DNA of 7,435 nucleotides from an uncultured Nitrosopumilaceae archaeon (lineage in GTDB: Archaea; Thermoproteota; Nitrososphaeria; Nitrososphaerales; Nitrosopumilaceae). The notes below the pieces were generated by a model that saw only the letters and a program-made list of their open reading frames with translations, was not told the DNA's origin and searched no databases. The DNA lies in NCBI GenBank assembly GCA_937875805.1, contig CALFHG010000261.1, positions 1-7,435 on the forward strand, in the 5' to 3' direction. Below, one piece after another: positions 1-5,831 of this stretch; the stretch's first letter is position 1, and each line of letters starts with the position of its first letter. Made by a program: the position numbers and the translations under genes.

Positions 1-191
1 TCACAATTCCTGCATCTGTAGTTCTTGAAGGTGAATATGGAGAAAATGATGTTGCTATGGGTGTACCTGTAAAAATTGATCAAAATGGAATATGTGAAAT
101 ACAACATGTAAAACTTGATGATACTGAATCCTCTTCTCTAAAAAAATCATCTGAAAAGATTCGTAATCATATTCAATCTGTTCATATTTGA
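1..191 (+). CDS. mdh: Malate dehydrogenase, C-terminal fragment (5' end outside window)
   Basis: The reading frame is open from the first complete codon at position 3 to TGA at 189-191, giving the last 62 residues of a protein. The stretch VVLEGEYGENDVAMGVPVKI, followed by a Gly-Ile turn and a charged terminal helix (SSEKIRNHIQSV), fits the C-terminal substrate-binding domain of the lactate/malate dehydrogenase family. There a 'G-x-YG-x-x-D-V-x-x-GVPV' strand pair precedes the final helix. Malate dehydrogenase interconverts malate and oxaloacetate with NAD(P) in the cytoplasm. The catalytic and coenzyme-binding parts lie upstream of the window, so malate rather than lactate specificity is inferred from the likely host, not seen. 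Its last 10 bp overlap the 3' end of the convergent gene on the other strand. Confidence 0.85.
   Translation, partial: TIPASVVLEGEYGENDVAMGVPVKIDQNGICEIQHVKLDDTESSSLKKSSEKIRNHIQSVHI
140..146 (-). terminator. Candidate T7 terminator for the 182-946 gene
   Basis: Seven A residues on the plus strand give a T7 run on the minus strand, 36 bases past the stop of the minus-strand gene at 182. The run lies in the coding end of malate dehydrogenase, where it encodes the Lys-Lys of SLKKSS. No hairpin is seen. The call rests only on position and T-run length. Confidence 0.35.
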
Positions 192-946
192 TTTCTTAAC
201 TTTTTTAGATTTTCTTGATGTTTGTTACAAAGTTTTTTATTTTCAATTTGTGAGTAAAACAAATCTTTTTGCCAATGAGCATTGAATAACCTGCATTCTT
301 TTTTCTCACAAAATGCTTCTCCTGTTCCATAATACAATATGGCTTGTAACACATACCCTTCTGCAATCTCGTTTAATCTTGAATCGTGATATTCTAAAAA
401 TTCTCCTTTGTATTTTTCCTTAATTTCTTCAATTTTTCCTTCTGAAAAGTTTGTCAATAGATCTAAATAGTATTGTTTTGGTTTTGCTGGAGCCTCAATA
501 ATTCCAGTCGTTGAAATTATTATGGGATTGGAACTAATCAATGCTCTGGCATGATATCTGAAATCATCATTATCAAATGTTGCAGTAAGCTTGTTTGTAA
601 AAATTATGTGTAATGTGTCATCTGTAATTGAAATGTTTTCTGAAATAATGTTTTGCAATTCAAATCCATCATACAATATCATTACATCTTGCTCAGATGT
701 GTCTATGTTTTCTTTTTCAATTTGAATTTCTTTCTGTGTTGGAATGTGTTTTTTAAATTGTTTTTTCAAATCAAAAATTTGGGCTGATGCTATTTTTTCA
801 AATACTTTATCTTCTAAATTTTTAAAAAAGTTATCTTTTATCTCTACTCTGATTTGAAATATTGCTATGATGAATTGTTTTATTTTTTCTATCTGAATCT
901 CCGGAACTGTAGGTTCATTGTATAGGATTATTTTGGAAATTTTCAT
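182..946 (-). CDS. DUF6775-like protein; degenerate archaemetzincin relative
   Basis: This 254-residue soluble protein has no signal peptide or membrane segment. The middle carries LYDGFELQ (91-98), HIIFTNKLTATF (113-124), RYHAR (130-134) and IISTTGIIEAPAKP (143-156). I recall these from the archaeal family named DUF6775 'putative metallopeptidase'; that recollection was not checked. The C-terminus has Cys213-x4-Cys218, His224, then Cys240-x2-His243, a probable structural zinc site. The pattern G209-x3-C213-x4-C218 matches the second half of the archaemetzincin signature HExxHxxGx3Cx4CxM. However, the positions that should be His, Glu and His are Ala202, Ile203 and Tyr206, and no HExxH occurs anywhere. 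Proteolysis is therefore doubtful. The ATG lies 24 bases after the thi4 stop, so the two may be cotranscribed. No Shine-Dalgarno site precedes it, and the start is chosen because it gives the whole N-terminal strand. Confidence 0.7.
   Translation of the reverse strand: MKISKIILYNEPTVPEIQIEKIKQFIIAIFQIRVEIKDNFFKNLEDKVFEKIASAQIFDLKKQFKKHIPTQKEIQIEKENIDTSEQDVMILYDGFELQNIISENISITDDTLHIIFTNKLTATFDNDDFRYHARALISSNPIIISTTGIIEAPAKPKQYYLDLLTNFSEGKIEEIKEKYKGEFLEYHDSRLNEIAEGYVLQAILYYGTGEAFCEKKECRLFNAHWQKDLFYSQIENKKLCNKHQENLKKLRNQI
192..215 (+). terminator. T-rich terminator of the malate dehydrogenase gene
   Basis: Immediately after the TGA there are several T runs, the longest being T6 at 201-206, followed by T4 at 210-213, with no hairpin. 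Such T-rich tracts are the usual intrinsic terminator in archaea. The tract lies inside the 3' coding end of the convergent gene, where the complementary A runs encode part of its Lys-rich tail (LKKLRNQ). Functional assignment is inference. Confidence 0.5.
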
Positions 947-970
947 TAAAAGAGATGTTATCTTGATTGC

Positions 971-1789
971 TTATCTTTCTAACTCTTTGATTTTCTGAGA
1001 TGTAATTTCTGCTGCTCTCTTTCCAGAGTATAACATTGAACCAAATGTTGGTCCCATTCTTGCCAATCCATGTGTTTCAGTTACTGACATTCCTGCTGCA
1101 ATTAATCCTGGGTAAACTTCTCCTGTCTTGTGAACTACGTGTTCTTCACCATCATTGACATGCATTGGTTCCATCCCTTTCCACTTTGCTAATCCTCTAT
1201 CTACAAGTCTTTTTACAGCAACTGAATCATGACCTGATGCATCTATGATTATTTTTGCTTCAAGTGCAATTGGATCAACACAAGTAATGTTACGTGGTAA
1301 TGCTGAAACTGGCATCCAATTTACAACAATTCCTGAAACTCTACCATTTTTCAATACGAGGTCATCAAATTTAGTTAATTGAAGGAATTTTACACCTGCA
1401 TCACATGCAGCTGCAATTAATTTTGATACTGCATGTGGACCTGGCGTTAAGTATAATCCATCTGCAACTTTTTTGTACGGAATTCCTAATTCATCCCAGA
1501 ATTTTTGTGCTGGTTCTCTAACTGTAACTGGATTCATCATGTATCCTCCTAACCAGTAACCGCCACCTAGGTAGTTGTTTTGTTCAATAACTAAAACCTT
1601 GTACCCCATGTTTGATAGTTCTCTACTAGCTGTTAATCCTGCAGGACCTGCACCAATAATGATGACATCTGATTCTGCTCTGTCAATTAATACATCATGA
1701 AATTCATTTGCAATTGCACGTGTAATTTCAACTTCACGTACATCGGTAAAAATTTTCCCTGATTGCTCTGCAATAGTTGCTTCTTGCAT
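971..1789 (-). CDS. thi4: Thiamine thiazole synthase (Thi4), cysteine-type
   Basis: This 272-residue flavoprotein-fold enzyme makes the ADP-thiazole precursor of thiamine from NAD, glycine and sulfur. The Rossmann motif DVIIIGAGPAGLTASREL lies at 41-58 and the acidic end of strand 2 at Glu69. It is followed by NNYLGGGYWLGGYMMN (71-86), typical of Thi4 rather than other NAD(P)/FAD oxidoreductases, and by IDASGHDS (182-189) and GLARMGPTFGSM (241-252). The residue before V-D-P is Cys170 (NITCVDP). From the known family, yeast Thi4 donates sulfur from the Cys before M-D-P, while methanogen Thi4 has His there and uses free sulfide. This protein therefore looks like the sacrificial, single-turnover type. 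The ATG is set by GGTGA six bases upstream. The gene diverges from the reductase gene, with 190 bp between. Archaeal homologues are sometimes labelled ribose-1,5-bisphosphate isomerase; I consider that label misleading here. Confidence 0.93.
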   Translation of the reverse strand: MQEATIAEQSGKIFTDVREVEITRAIANEFHDVLIDRAESDVIIIGAGPAGLTASRELSNMGYKVLVIEQNNYLGGGYWLGGYMMNPVTVREPAQKFWDELGIPYKKVADGLYLTPGPHAVSKLIAAACDAGVKFLQLTKFDDLVLKNGRVSGIVVNWMPVSALPRNITCVDPIALEAKIIIDASGHDSVAVKRLVDRGLAKWKGMEPMHVNDGEEHVVHKTGEVYPGLIAAGMSVTETHGLARMGPTFGSMLYSGKRAAEITSQKIKELER

Positions 1790-1795
1790 GGAGAT

Positions 1796-1800
1796 TCACC
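1796..1800 (-). promoter_or_regulatory. Ribosome binding site of thi4
   Basis: The minus strand reads GGTGA, complementary to the archaeal 16S 3' end, six bases before the ATG. It fixes the start of thi4. It also shows that this gene has a leader, unlike the reductase gene on the other side of the divergent region. Confidence 0.7.
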
Positions 1801-1842
1801 GTTTCCTGAACAATTAATACTTTCCCACATCTTATTTTGAAA

Positions 1843-1860
1843 AATTAGGTAATACTAATT
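1843..1860. promoter_or_regulatory. Inverted repeat, candidate operator near thi4
   Basis: AATTAG-GTAATA-CTAATT is a perfect inverted repeat with 6-bp arms and a 6-bp spacer. Its near edge is 54 bases upstream of the thi4 ATG, a position suited to a dimeric regulator acting on thi4. The region is AT-rich, so chance is possible, and the regulator is unknown. The spacer is short for an RNA hairpin of this composition. Confidence 0.3.
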
Positions 1861-1947
1861 ATTTTTGAAATTTCACCTCTAAATAGAAATAGGAAAATTT
1901 TGTACTTTAAAGAAAATATCTATCCTAAAACCCCCGATTATCAAAAA

Positions 1948-1955
1948 TTTATATC
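1948..1955 (+). promoter_or_regulatory. TATA box of the nitrite/sulfite reductase gene
   Basis: TTTATATC, preceded by an A-rich stretch that could serve as BRE, is centred about 28 bases before the TTG at 1980. Archaeal transcription usually starts 25-27 bases after the TATA centre. The transcript would then begin at or within a few bases of the start codon, making the mRNA effectively leaderless. No GGTGA site precedes the gene, which agrees. Confidence 0.6.
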
Positions 1956-1979
1956 CAAACTAACCAAAATTCCATTGTA

Positions 1980-3791
1980 TTGACAATATCTGATCTTAAA
2001 CAAACTATCCCTGATTCTGTAAAACCCAAAATAGATTGGTCTCGAATTGAGGAGGCAGATGATTTTGCAAATACTGTCAAATTATTCCGCCAAGGAAAAT
2101 ATGATGAAGATAGTTTTAGACGTTATAGACTTCAACATGGAGCTTATGGAACTAGAATGACTAGTGATTATGCCATGGTTAGAATCAAACTCCCTGCAGG
2201 AGAAATTTATCCTGATCAAATTGAAAAAATATCTCAATTAAGTGAACAATATTCTATCGGAAGTGCACATTTTTCAACTAGAGAAAATATTCAACTACAC
2301 TGGGTAGTTCTTGAAGATGTCTCTGAAATATTTCGAGGTTTATCTGAAGTTGGATTAACTTCTAGAGAAGCATGTGGTAATTCTGTAAGAAATGTAATGT
2401 GTAGTCCATTATCTGGAGTTTGCCCTGCTGAAGAATTTGATTCGACTCCTTATGCGCTTGCAACTGCAAGATTCTTTTTGAGAAATCCTATGGCCCAAAA
2501 TTTACCTCGCAAGTTTAAATTTAATTTTACATGTTGTGAGAAACATGGAATGGTTAGAATGGTTGATGTGGGTTTAATTCCACAAATTCGAGAAATTGAC
2601 GGAACTCTTCAAAGAGGTTTTAAAATTTTCCTTGGTGGTGGATTGGGAAATAGATCATTTGTTGGACATCAATTAGAAGATTTTACTTCTGAAGATGATT
2701 TACTTTATACTTCAATTGCTGTTATGAGAATATTTGATAGAATGGGTGATAGAAAAAATCTTGCACGAAATAGAATGAGATATTTGGTAAATGATATGGG
2801 TTGGGATAAATTTCAAAATCTTGTCTTCAAAGAAAGAGCTGTTGTTAGAGCTACACAATCAGTCATTACTCAACTAGACGTTGATAAAACTCCAAACGTA
2901 ATCAAAAGACCTATTCGAATTTCTAATGAGAATGGGGGGGAAACAATTCCTGATGGATATGCTAGATGGCTAAAAACTAACACAGTAAAGCAAACACAAG
3001 AAGACTATCGTTCAGTATTCCTTACTCTTGAAGCTGGTGATATTACAGCAAGCCAACTCTATGGATTATCTGATATCATTCGTAACTTTTCATCTGAGGG
3101 TATGGCTAGATCTGGATTTGAACAAAATCTTGCATTACGATACGTGCATGAAGATGATTTGCCTCTCTTATATTCAAAATTAATTGAGATTGGATTGGCA
3201 AAATCAGGTGCTTTAACCATGACTGCTCCAATTGGATGCTCTGGAACTACCTCTTGTAATCTCGCATTGACTAATTCACATAGACTAGCAAAAGAAATTC
3301 AAAGAAAATTCCTGGAACTAAAACTGGATGAAGATGGTGATCTTAGTGATTCTTCAATTAAGATTAGTGGATGCCCTAATTCATGTGCTCAACACGGTAT
3401 TGCAACTCTTGGATTCTTTGGCGGTGGTGGACGTGTTGGAAAAGACATGTATGCTAATTATCAAATGTCAATAGGTGGTCGTTCTGATGGCGACACAATG
3501 TTGGGACAAACCCTTCTTAGAATTCCTGCAAAACGAATAATCCCGGTAATTCTCAAGGTAATTGAAATTTTTAAAGCAAATAAAAAATCTGATGACACTT
3601 TGAAATCTTGGATTCATAGAGTTGTAAATGGAAATGAGAATTCAGAAATTAAATCACTTGCTGATATTAAAAAAATATTGGAGCCGTTAGTTATTCCTCC
3701 AACCATTGAAGAAGATCCTGACTTTTACTTGGATTATGGAAGTGATGCAAGTTATCACACAAAGACTGGAAAAGGTGAATGTGCTGCTTGA
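1980..3791 (+). CDS. Ferredoxin-dependent nitrite/sulfite reductase (siroheme, 4Fe-4S)
   Basis: This 603-residue protein carries the family's two ferredoxin-like half-domains and two siroheme/4Fe-4S domains. The first half-domain includes GAYGTRMTSDYAMVRIKLPAG (54-74) and HFSTRENIQLHW (97-108). RNVMCSPLSGVCP lies at 137-149. The cluster ligands are C420-x5-C426 (GCSGTTSCNLA) and C465-x3-C469 (SGCPNSCAQHG), which hold the 4Fe-4S centre next to siroheme. The enzyme performs six-electron reduction, sulfite to sulfide or nitrite to ammonia, in the cytoplasm. Motifs alone do not separate the two substrates; coupling to a sulfurtransferase and proximity to thi4 favour sulfite. The start is TTG at 1980, because the next in-frame ATG (2157, Met60) would remove conserved sequence and a TATA box is correctly placed. 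ATT at 1974 is a less likely alternative. A G7 run at 2934-2940 is kept in frame. Confidence 0.93.
   Translation: MTISDLKQTIPDSVKPKIDWSRIEEADDFANTVKLFRQGKYDEDSFRRYRLQHGAYGTRMTSDYAMVRIKLPAGEIYPDQIEKISQLSEQYSIGSAHFSTRENIQLHWVVLEDVSEIFRGLSEVGLTSREACGNSVRNVMCSPLSGVCPAEEFDSTPYALATARFFLRNPMAQNLPRKFKFNFTCCEKHGMVRMVDVGLIPQIREIDGTLQRGFKIFLGGGLGNRSFVGHQLEDFTSEDDLLYTSIAVMRIFDRMGDRKNLARNRMRYLVNDMGWDKFQNLVFKERAVVRATQSVITQLDVDKTPNVIKRPIRISNENGGETIPDGYARWLKTNTVKQTQEDYRSVFLTLEAGDITASQLYGLSDIIRNFSSEGMARSGFEQNLALRYVHEDDLPLLYSKLIEIGLAKSGALTMTAPIGCSGTTSCNLALTNSHRLAKEIQRKFLELKLDEDGDLSDSSIKISGCPNSCAQHGIATLGFFGGGGRVGKDMYANYQMSIGGRSDGDTMLGQTLLRIPAKRIIPVILKVIEIFKANKKSDDTLKSWIHRVVNGNENSEIKSLADIKKILEPLVIPPTIEEDPDFYLDYGSDASYHTKTGKGECAA
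3774..3778 (+). promoter_or_regulatory. Ribosome binding site deciding the sulfurtransferase start
   Basis: GGTGA lies within the last codons of the reductase gene. It directly touches an ATG at 3779 (no spacing) but stands nine bases before an in-frame TTG at 3788. The TTG is therefore the better start, although it lengthens the usual spacing slightly. Confidence 0.55.
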
Positions 3792-4585
3792 CAAACTCAG
3801 GCAAAATCACAACTGATGTAGACACTCTACGTTCAGAAATCCGAGACAAAAGTGTTAGAGTAATTGATGTCAGAAGAGAAGGTGATTACAAACAAGATCA
3901 TATTCCAACTTCTGTAAATTTACCTCTTGCCAATCTTTTATCTGATGACAGTCCTGAACGTGTTTTGAAACTTGTAAATTCTATGGGGATTGATGATGAA
4001 ACTCCTGTTGTAGTTTATGATGATACGTTTGGTGCTTTAGCATCAAGAGTTGCATGGACTTTGGAGTATTTGGGACATTCAGATGTAACCTTACTTGAAA
4101 CTACTTACAGTCATTGGAAATCCCTTGGATTGGAAAATGATTCTGCTATACCTGAAGTCCAAACTAAAGAACACTCTATGAAATTACACCCTGAAATTTT
4201 AGCAACTTCTGATTATTTGGAAAATGCTAAAACCCGAGATGATGTGATTTTAATTGATAATCGGGAAAGGCTAAATTTTCTTGAACAACATATTCCTGGC
4301 GCAATGAGTTTGCCCTATCGTACTTTGGCATCTAATGATAAAATTTTACGCTCAAAAGAGGATATGAAACGATTATTGGATAATCGTGGAATTACAGGGG
4401 ATTCTGAAATTATCACTTATTGTGGTAGTGTGGGGACTCTTTCTGGATTGGCATATTATGCCCTAAAATCAGCAGGACTATCAAACACAAAACTATACGT
4501 TCGTTCTTTCAAAGAATGGAAAACTCTTGAAAAGCCTACTGAAAAACAAGATGATGCTAATTACTGGGATTTATCTGCTGAATAA
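3788..4585 (+). CDS. Two-domain rhodanese sulfurtransferase
   Basis: With the TTG start the protein has 265 residues; the ATG at 3779 would add Met-Cys-Cys. It has two rhodanese domains, each with the 'vIDvR...Y...HIP.s.nlP' signature: VIDVRREGDYKQDHIPTSVNLP, then LIDNRERLNFLEQHIPGAMSLP. In the N-terminal domain the active-site loop reads VVYDDTFGA, with Asp where Cys would be, so it is inactive, as is normal for tandem rhodaneses. The C-terminal domain has ITYCGSVGTLSG with the catalytic Cys212, which would carry a persulfide from thiosulfate or 3-mercaptopyruvate. The loop CGSVGT is closer to mercaptopyruvate sulfurtransferase (CGSGVT) than to thiosulfate rhodanese (CRKGVT), so the substrate is uncertain. 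The start overlaps the reductase stop (TTGA), which implies translational coupling and one operon. The TAA directly abuts the convergent gene's stop. Confidence 0.9.
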   Translation: MTNSGKITTDVDTLRSEIRDKSVRVIDVRREGDYKQDHIPTSVNLPLANLLSDDSPERVLKLVNSMGIDDETPVVVYDDTFGALASRVAWTLEYLGHSDVTLLETTYSHWKSLGLENDSAIPEVQTKEHSMKLHPEILATSDYLENAKTRDDVILIDNRERLNFLEQHIPGAMSLPYRTLASNDKILRSKEDMKRLLDNRGITGDSEIITYCGSVGTLSGLAYYALKSAGLSNTKLYVRSFKEWKTLEKPTEKQDDANYWDLSAE

Positions 4586-5707
4586 TTAAGAAATTTGATC
4601 TCTGAGTTTTTTTGTTACTGTTCCTTCAATATTATTAAATAGAATGATCATTTTCTCTTTATTTTCAATTAGATAATCTACTCCTCTATCTTTTAATCTA
4701 ATCTTCCACAATCTAATCTCTCTATGTTCATCAAAGAAAGTTTCTATCATTTGTTCACCTGATTTTGTTGGGTCGATGAATTCATCAAAGATTTCAATAG
4801 TTTTATCTACATCTTCATCTTCTATTGCTTCTTTAACTGAATGAATTGCTTGACTAAGTTCTTTCAAATTTTTAATTGGTCTTGGTAGCGTCTTTTTGGT
4901 AATTCCAAACAACCCTTTCTTTTCTTTACCTAGTTTTTCTGCAATGTTGTCTGCAAGATCATAAATTGGTATTCTACTTAATCCATCACGTTTTTCATTT
5001 TGTACAATCAATCCTTTTTCTAATAATTTATTCAAAGCTGTTTCAGCGTCAATTCTATCTAGAAATGTTGTCCATACAATTGCACCTATTGTATGGTATC
5101 CTTGTCTAATGGATTCTAAAACTACGACTTCTTCAATTCTTTTGAATCCGTCTTCAATTCTAACATTCATGAAGTCTTTATCTCTAATTGATCTTCGGGC
5201 ATTTTTAACATCAATTTCTATGGATTGTTTCAGAGCTTCCAATGCTTCTGGAACTTGATTTAACAATGATAGGAAACATGCTTGGTTGTACTTTGCCATT
5301 CCATATGTTGGATCTGATTCAATTGATTTCTGAACTGCATCTAGTGCTTTGGAATAATTTTTTTGTTCATAATGTACTAGTCCTTTGAGATTCCAAGCTT
5401 CTGGATTTGTAACATCAATCTCTAGAACTTTGTCATATACTTTCAAAGCGTCTGAATGTTCATCTAGATGGAATTTGGCATATCCTATTTTCATCAAAGT
5501 TTCAACATTATCTGGGTCAATTCGTAATGCTTGCTCAAACATTTCTATGGCTTCTTCAAGCTTTTCATCTGCCATCAAATTGACTCCTTTTTTAAATAAT
5601 TTTTTACGATTGTAATCTACATCTACTAAGCTTCTTTCTTGTGGAATTGTTTTTTCTATTTTTGATTTTTCTATTTCTTTTGGTTTTCTAGCAAATAGTT
5701 TCTTCAC
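4586..5707 (-). CDS. TPR protein with winged-helix-like domain
   Basis: This 373-residue soluble protein opens with a basic segment (1-32). Four tetratricopeptide repeats follow in clean 34-residue register (about 33-66, 67-100, 101-134, 135-168), each ending in an 'A-L-x-x-x-L/S-I-x-x-D-P' type helix such as AIEMFEQALRIDPD. A segment at about 190-250 (VVLESIRQGYHTIGAIVW..., ALNKLLEKGLIV, then IPIYDLAD) has the helix-turn-helix plus wing pattern. It may bind nucleic acid or serve as a protein interface. The C-terminal 100 residues are helical and charged, with no recognised motif. TPRs form scaffolds for protein partners; the partner is unknown. The start is GTG at 5707, with a TATA-like box about 26 bases upstream and no Shine-Dalgarno site, so the mRNA is probably leaderless. 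Its stop touches the sulfurtransferase stop. Confidence 0.85.
   Translation of the reverse strand: MKKLFARKPKEIEKSKIEKTIPQERSLVDVDYNRKKLFKKGVNLMADEKLEEAIEMFEQALRIDPDNVETLMKIGYAKFHLDEHSDALKVYDKVLEIDVTNPEAWNLKGLVHYEQKNYSKALDAVQKSIESDPTYGMAKYNQACFLSLLNQVPEALEALKQSIEIDVKNARRSIRDKDFMNVRIEDGFKRIEEVVVLESIRQGYHTIGAIVWTTFLDRIDAETALNKLLEKGLIVQNEKRDGLSRIPIYDLADNIAEKLGKEKKGLFGITKKTLPRPIKNLKELSQAIHSVKEAIEDEDVDKTIEIFDEFIDPTKSGEQMIETFFDEHREIRLWKIRLKDRGVDYLIENKEKMIILFNNIEGTVTKKLRDQIS
4607..4613 (+). terminator. T7 terminator of the reductase-sulfurtransferase operon
   Basis: A T7 run begins 21 bases after the sulfurtransferase TAA, with no hairpin. No intergenic space exists, so the run lies inside the convergent gene, where the complementary A run encodes the Lys-Lys of VTKKLRDQIS. 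The layout repeats that at 192-215. Function is inferred from position. Confidence 0.45.
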
Positions 5708-5721
5708 AGCTCAAATGCCCT

Positions 5722-5735
5722 TTTATCTAGATAAA
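5722..5735. promoter_or_regulatory. Palindromic bidirectional promoter element
   Basis: TTTATCTAGATAAA is a perfect 14-bp palindrome. Read on the minus strand, TTTATC is centred about 26 bases before the GTG of the TPR gene, as expected for a leaderless transcript. Read on the plus strand, the same sequence is a TATA box that would start RNA near 5750, upstream of the collagen-like gene. One site may thus serve both directions, or be bound by a dimeric regulator. This is inferred from spacing. Confidence 0.5.
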
Positions 5736-5795
5736 TACCAATCTTAATTGAGCCTATTACTGTCCATGTTGAATTTGAAATAGATTTTAGCGATC

Positions 5796-5803
5796 TAAAT
5801 ATA
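5796..5803 (+). promoter_or_regulatory. Candidate TATA box of the collagen-like gene
   Basis: TAAATATA is centred about 32 bases before the proposed GTG start at 5832. It would give a leader of only about six bases. Its spacing is a little longer than that of the two other leaderless genes in the window. The palindrome at 5722-5735 is the competing promoter and would give a leader of about 80 bases. Confidence 0.35.
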
Positions 5804-5831
5804 GAAATACTTGAAATATCTACAAACGATT

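Larger units (their letters stand above)
1790..1979. other. Divergent intergenic region between thi4 and the reductase gene
   Basis: This 190-bp AT-rich region must hold both promoters. On the plus strand it ends in a clear TATA box. On the minus strand no single TATA box stands out; CAAAATAAG (about 1831-1839) and TTTAAAG (about 1905-1911) are weak candidates. An inverted repeat lies at 1843-1860. I looked for a TPP riboswitch in the thi4 leader and did not see the conserved CTGAGA or the GGGG...CC framework. No small gene is supported here. Confidence 0.6.
5708..5831. other. Divergent intergenic region, TPR gene / collagen-like gene
   Basis: This is 124 bp of AT-rich sequence. It contains the palindromic promoter element at 5722-5735 and a second TATA-like site at 5796-5803. 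A six-codon minimal frame, ATG TTG AAT TTG AAA TAG, lies at 5766-5783 in the collagen frame. Its stop, and others up to 5804, bound the collagen-like gene on the upstream side. I see no RNA gene here. Confidence 0.5.

Noticed and set aside
1790..1979. TPP riboswitch in the thi4 leader
   Set aside because: The conserved CTGAGA and paired G-rich/C-rich elements are missing. The GGGGG on the minus strand near 1932-1936 is isolated.
3779..3787. ATG at 3779 as the sulfurtransferase start
   Set aside because: The GGTGA touches this ATG directly, leaving no spacing. TTG at 3788 is better placed, so ATG is kept only as an alternative.
5385..5615. 76-codon plus-strand open frame
   Set aside because: It lies wholly antisense to the TPR repeats of the 4586-5707 gene and has no promoter or family features.
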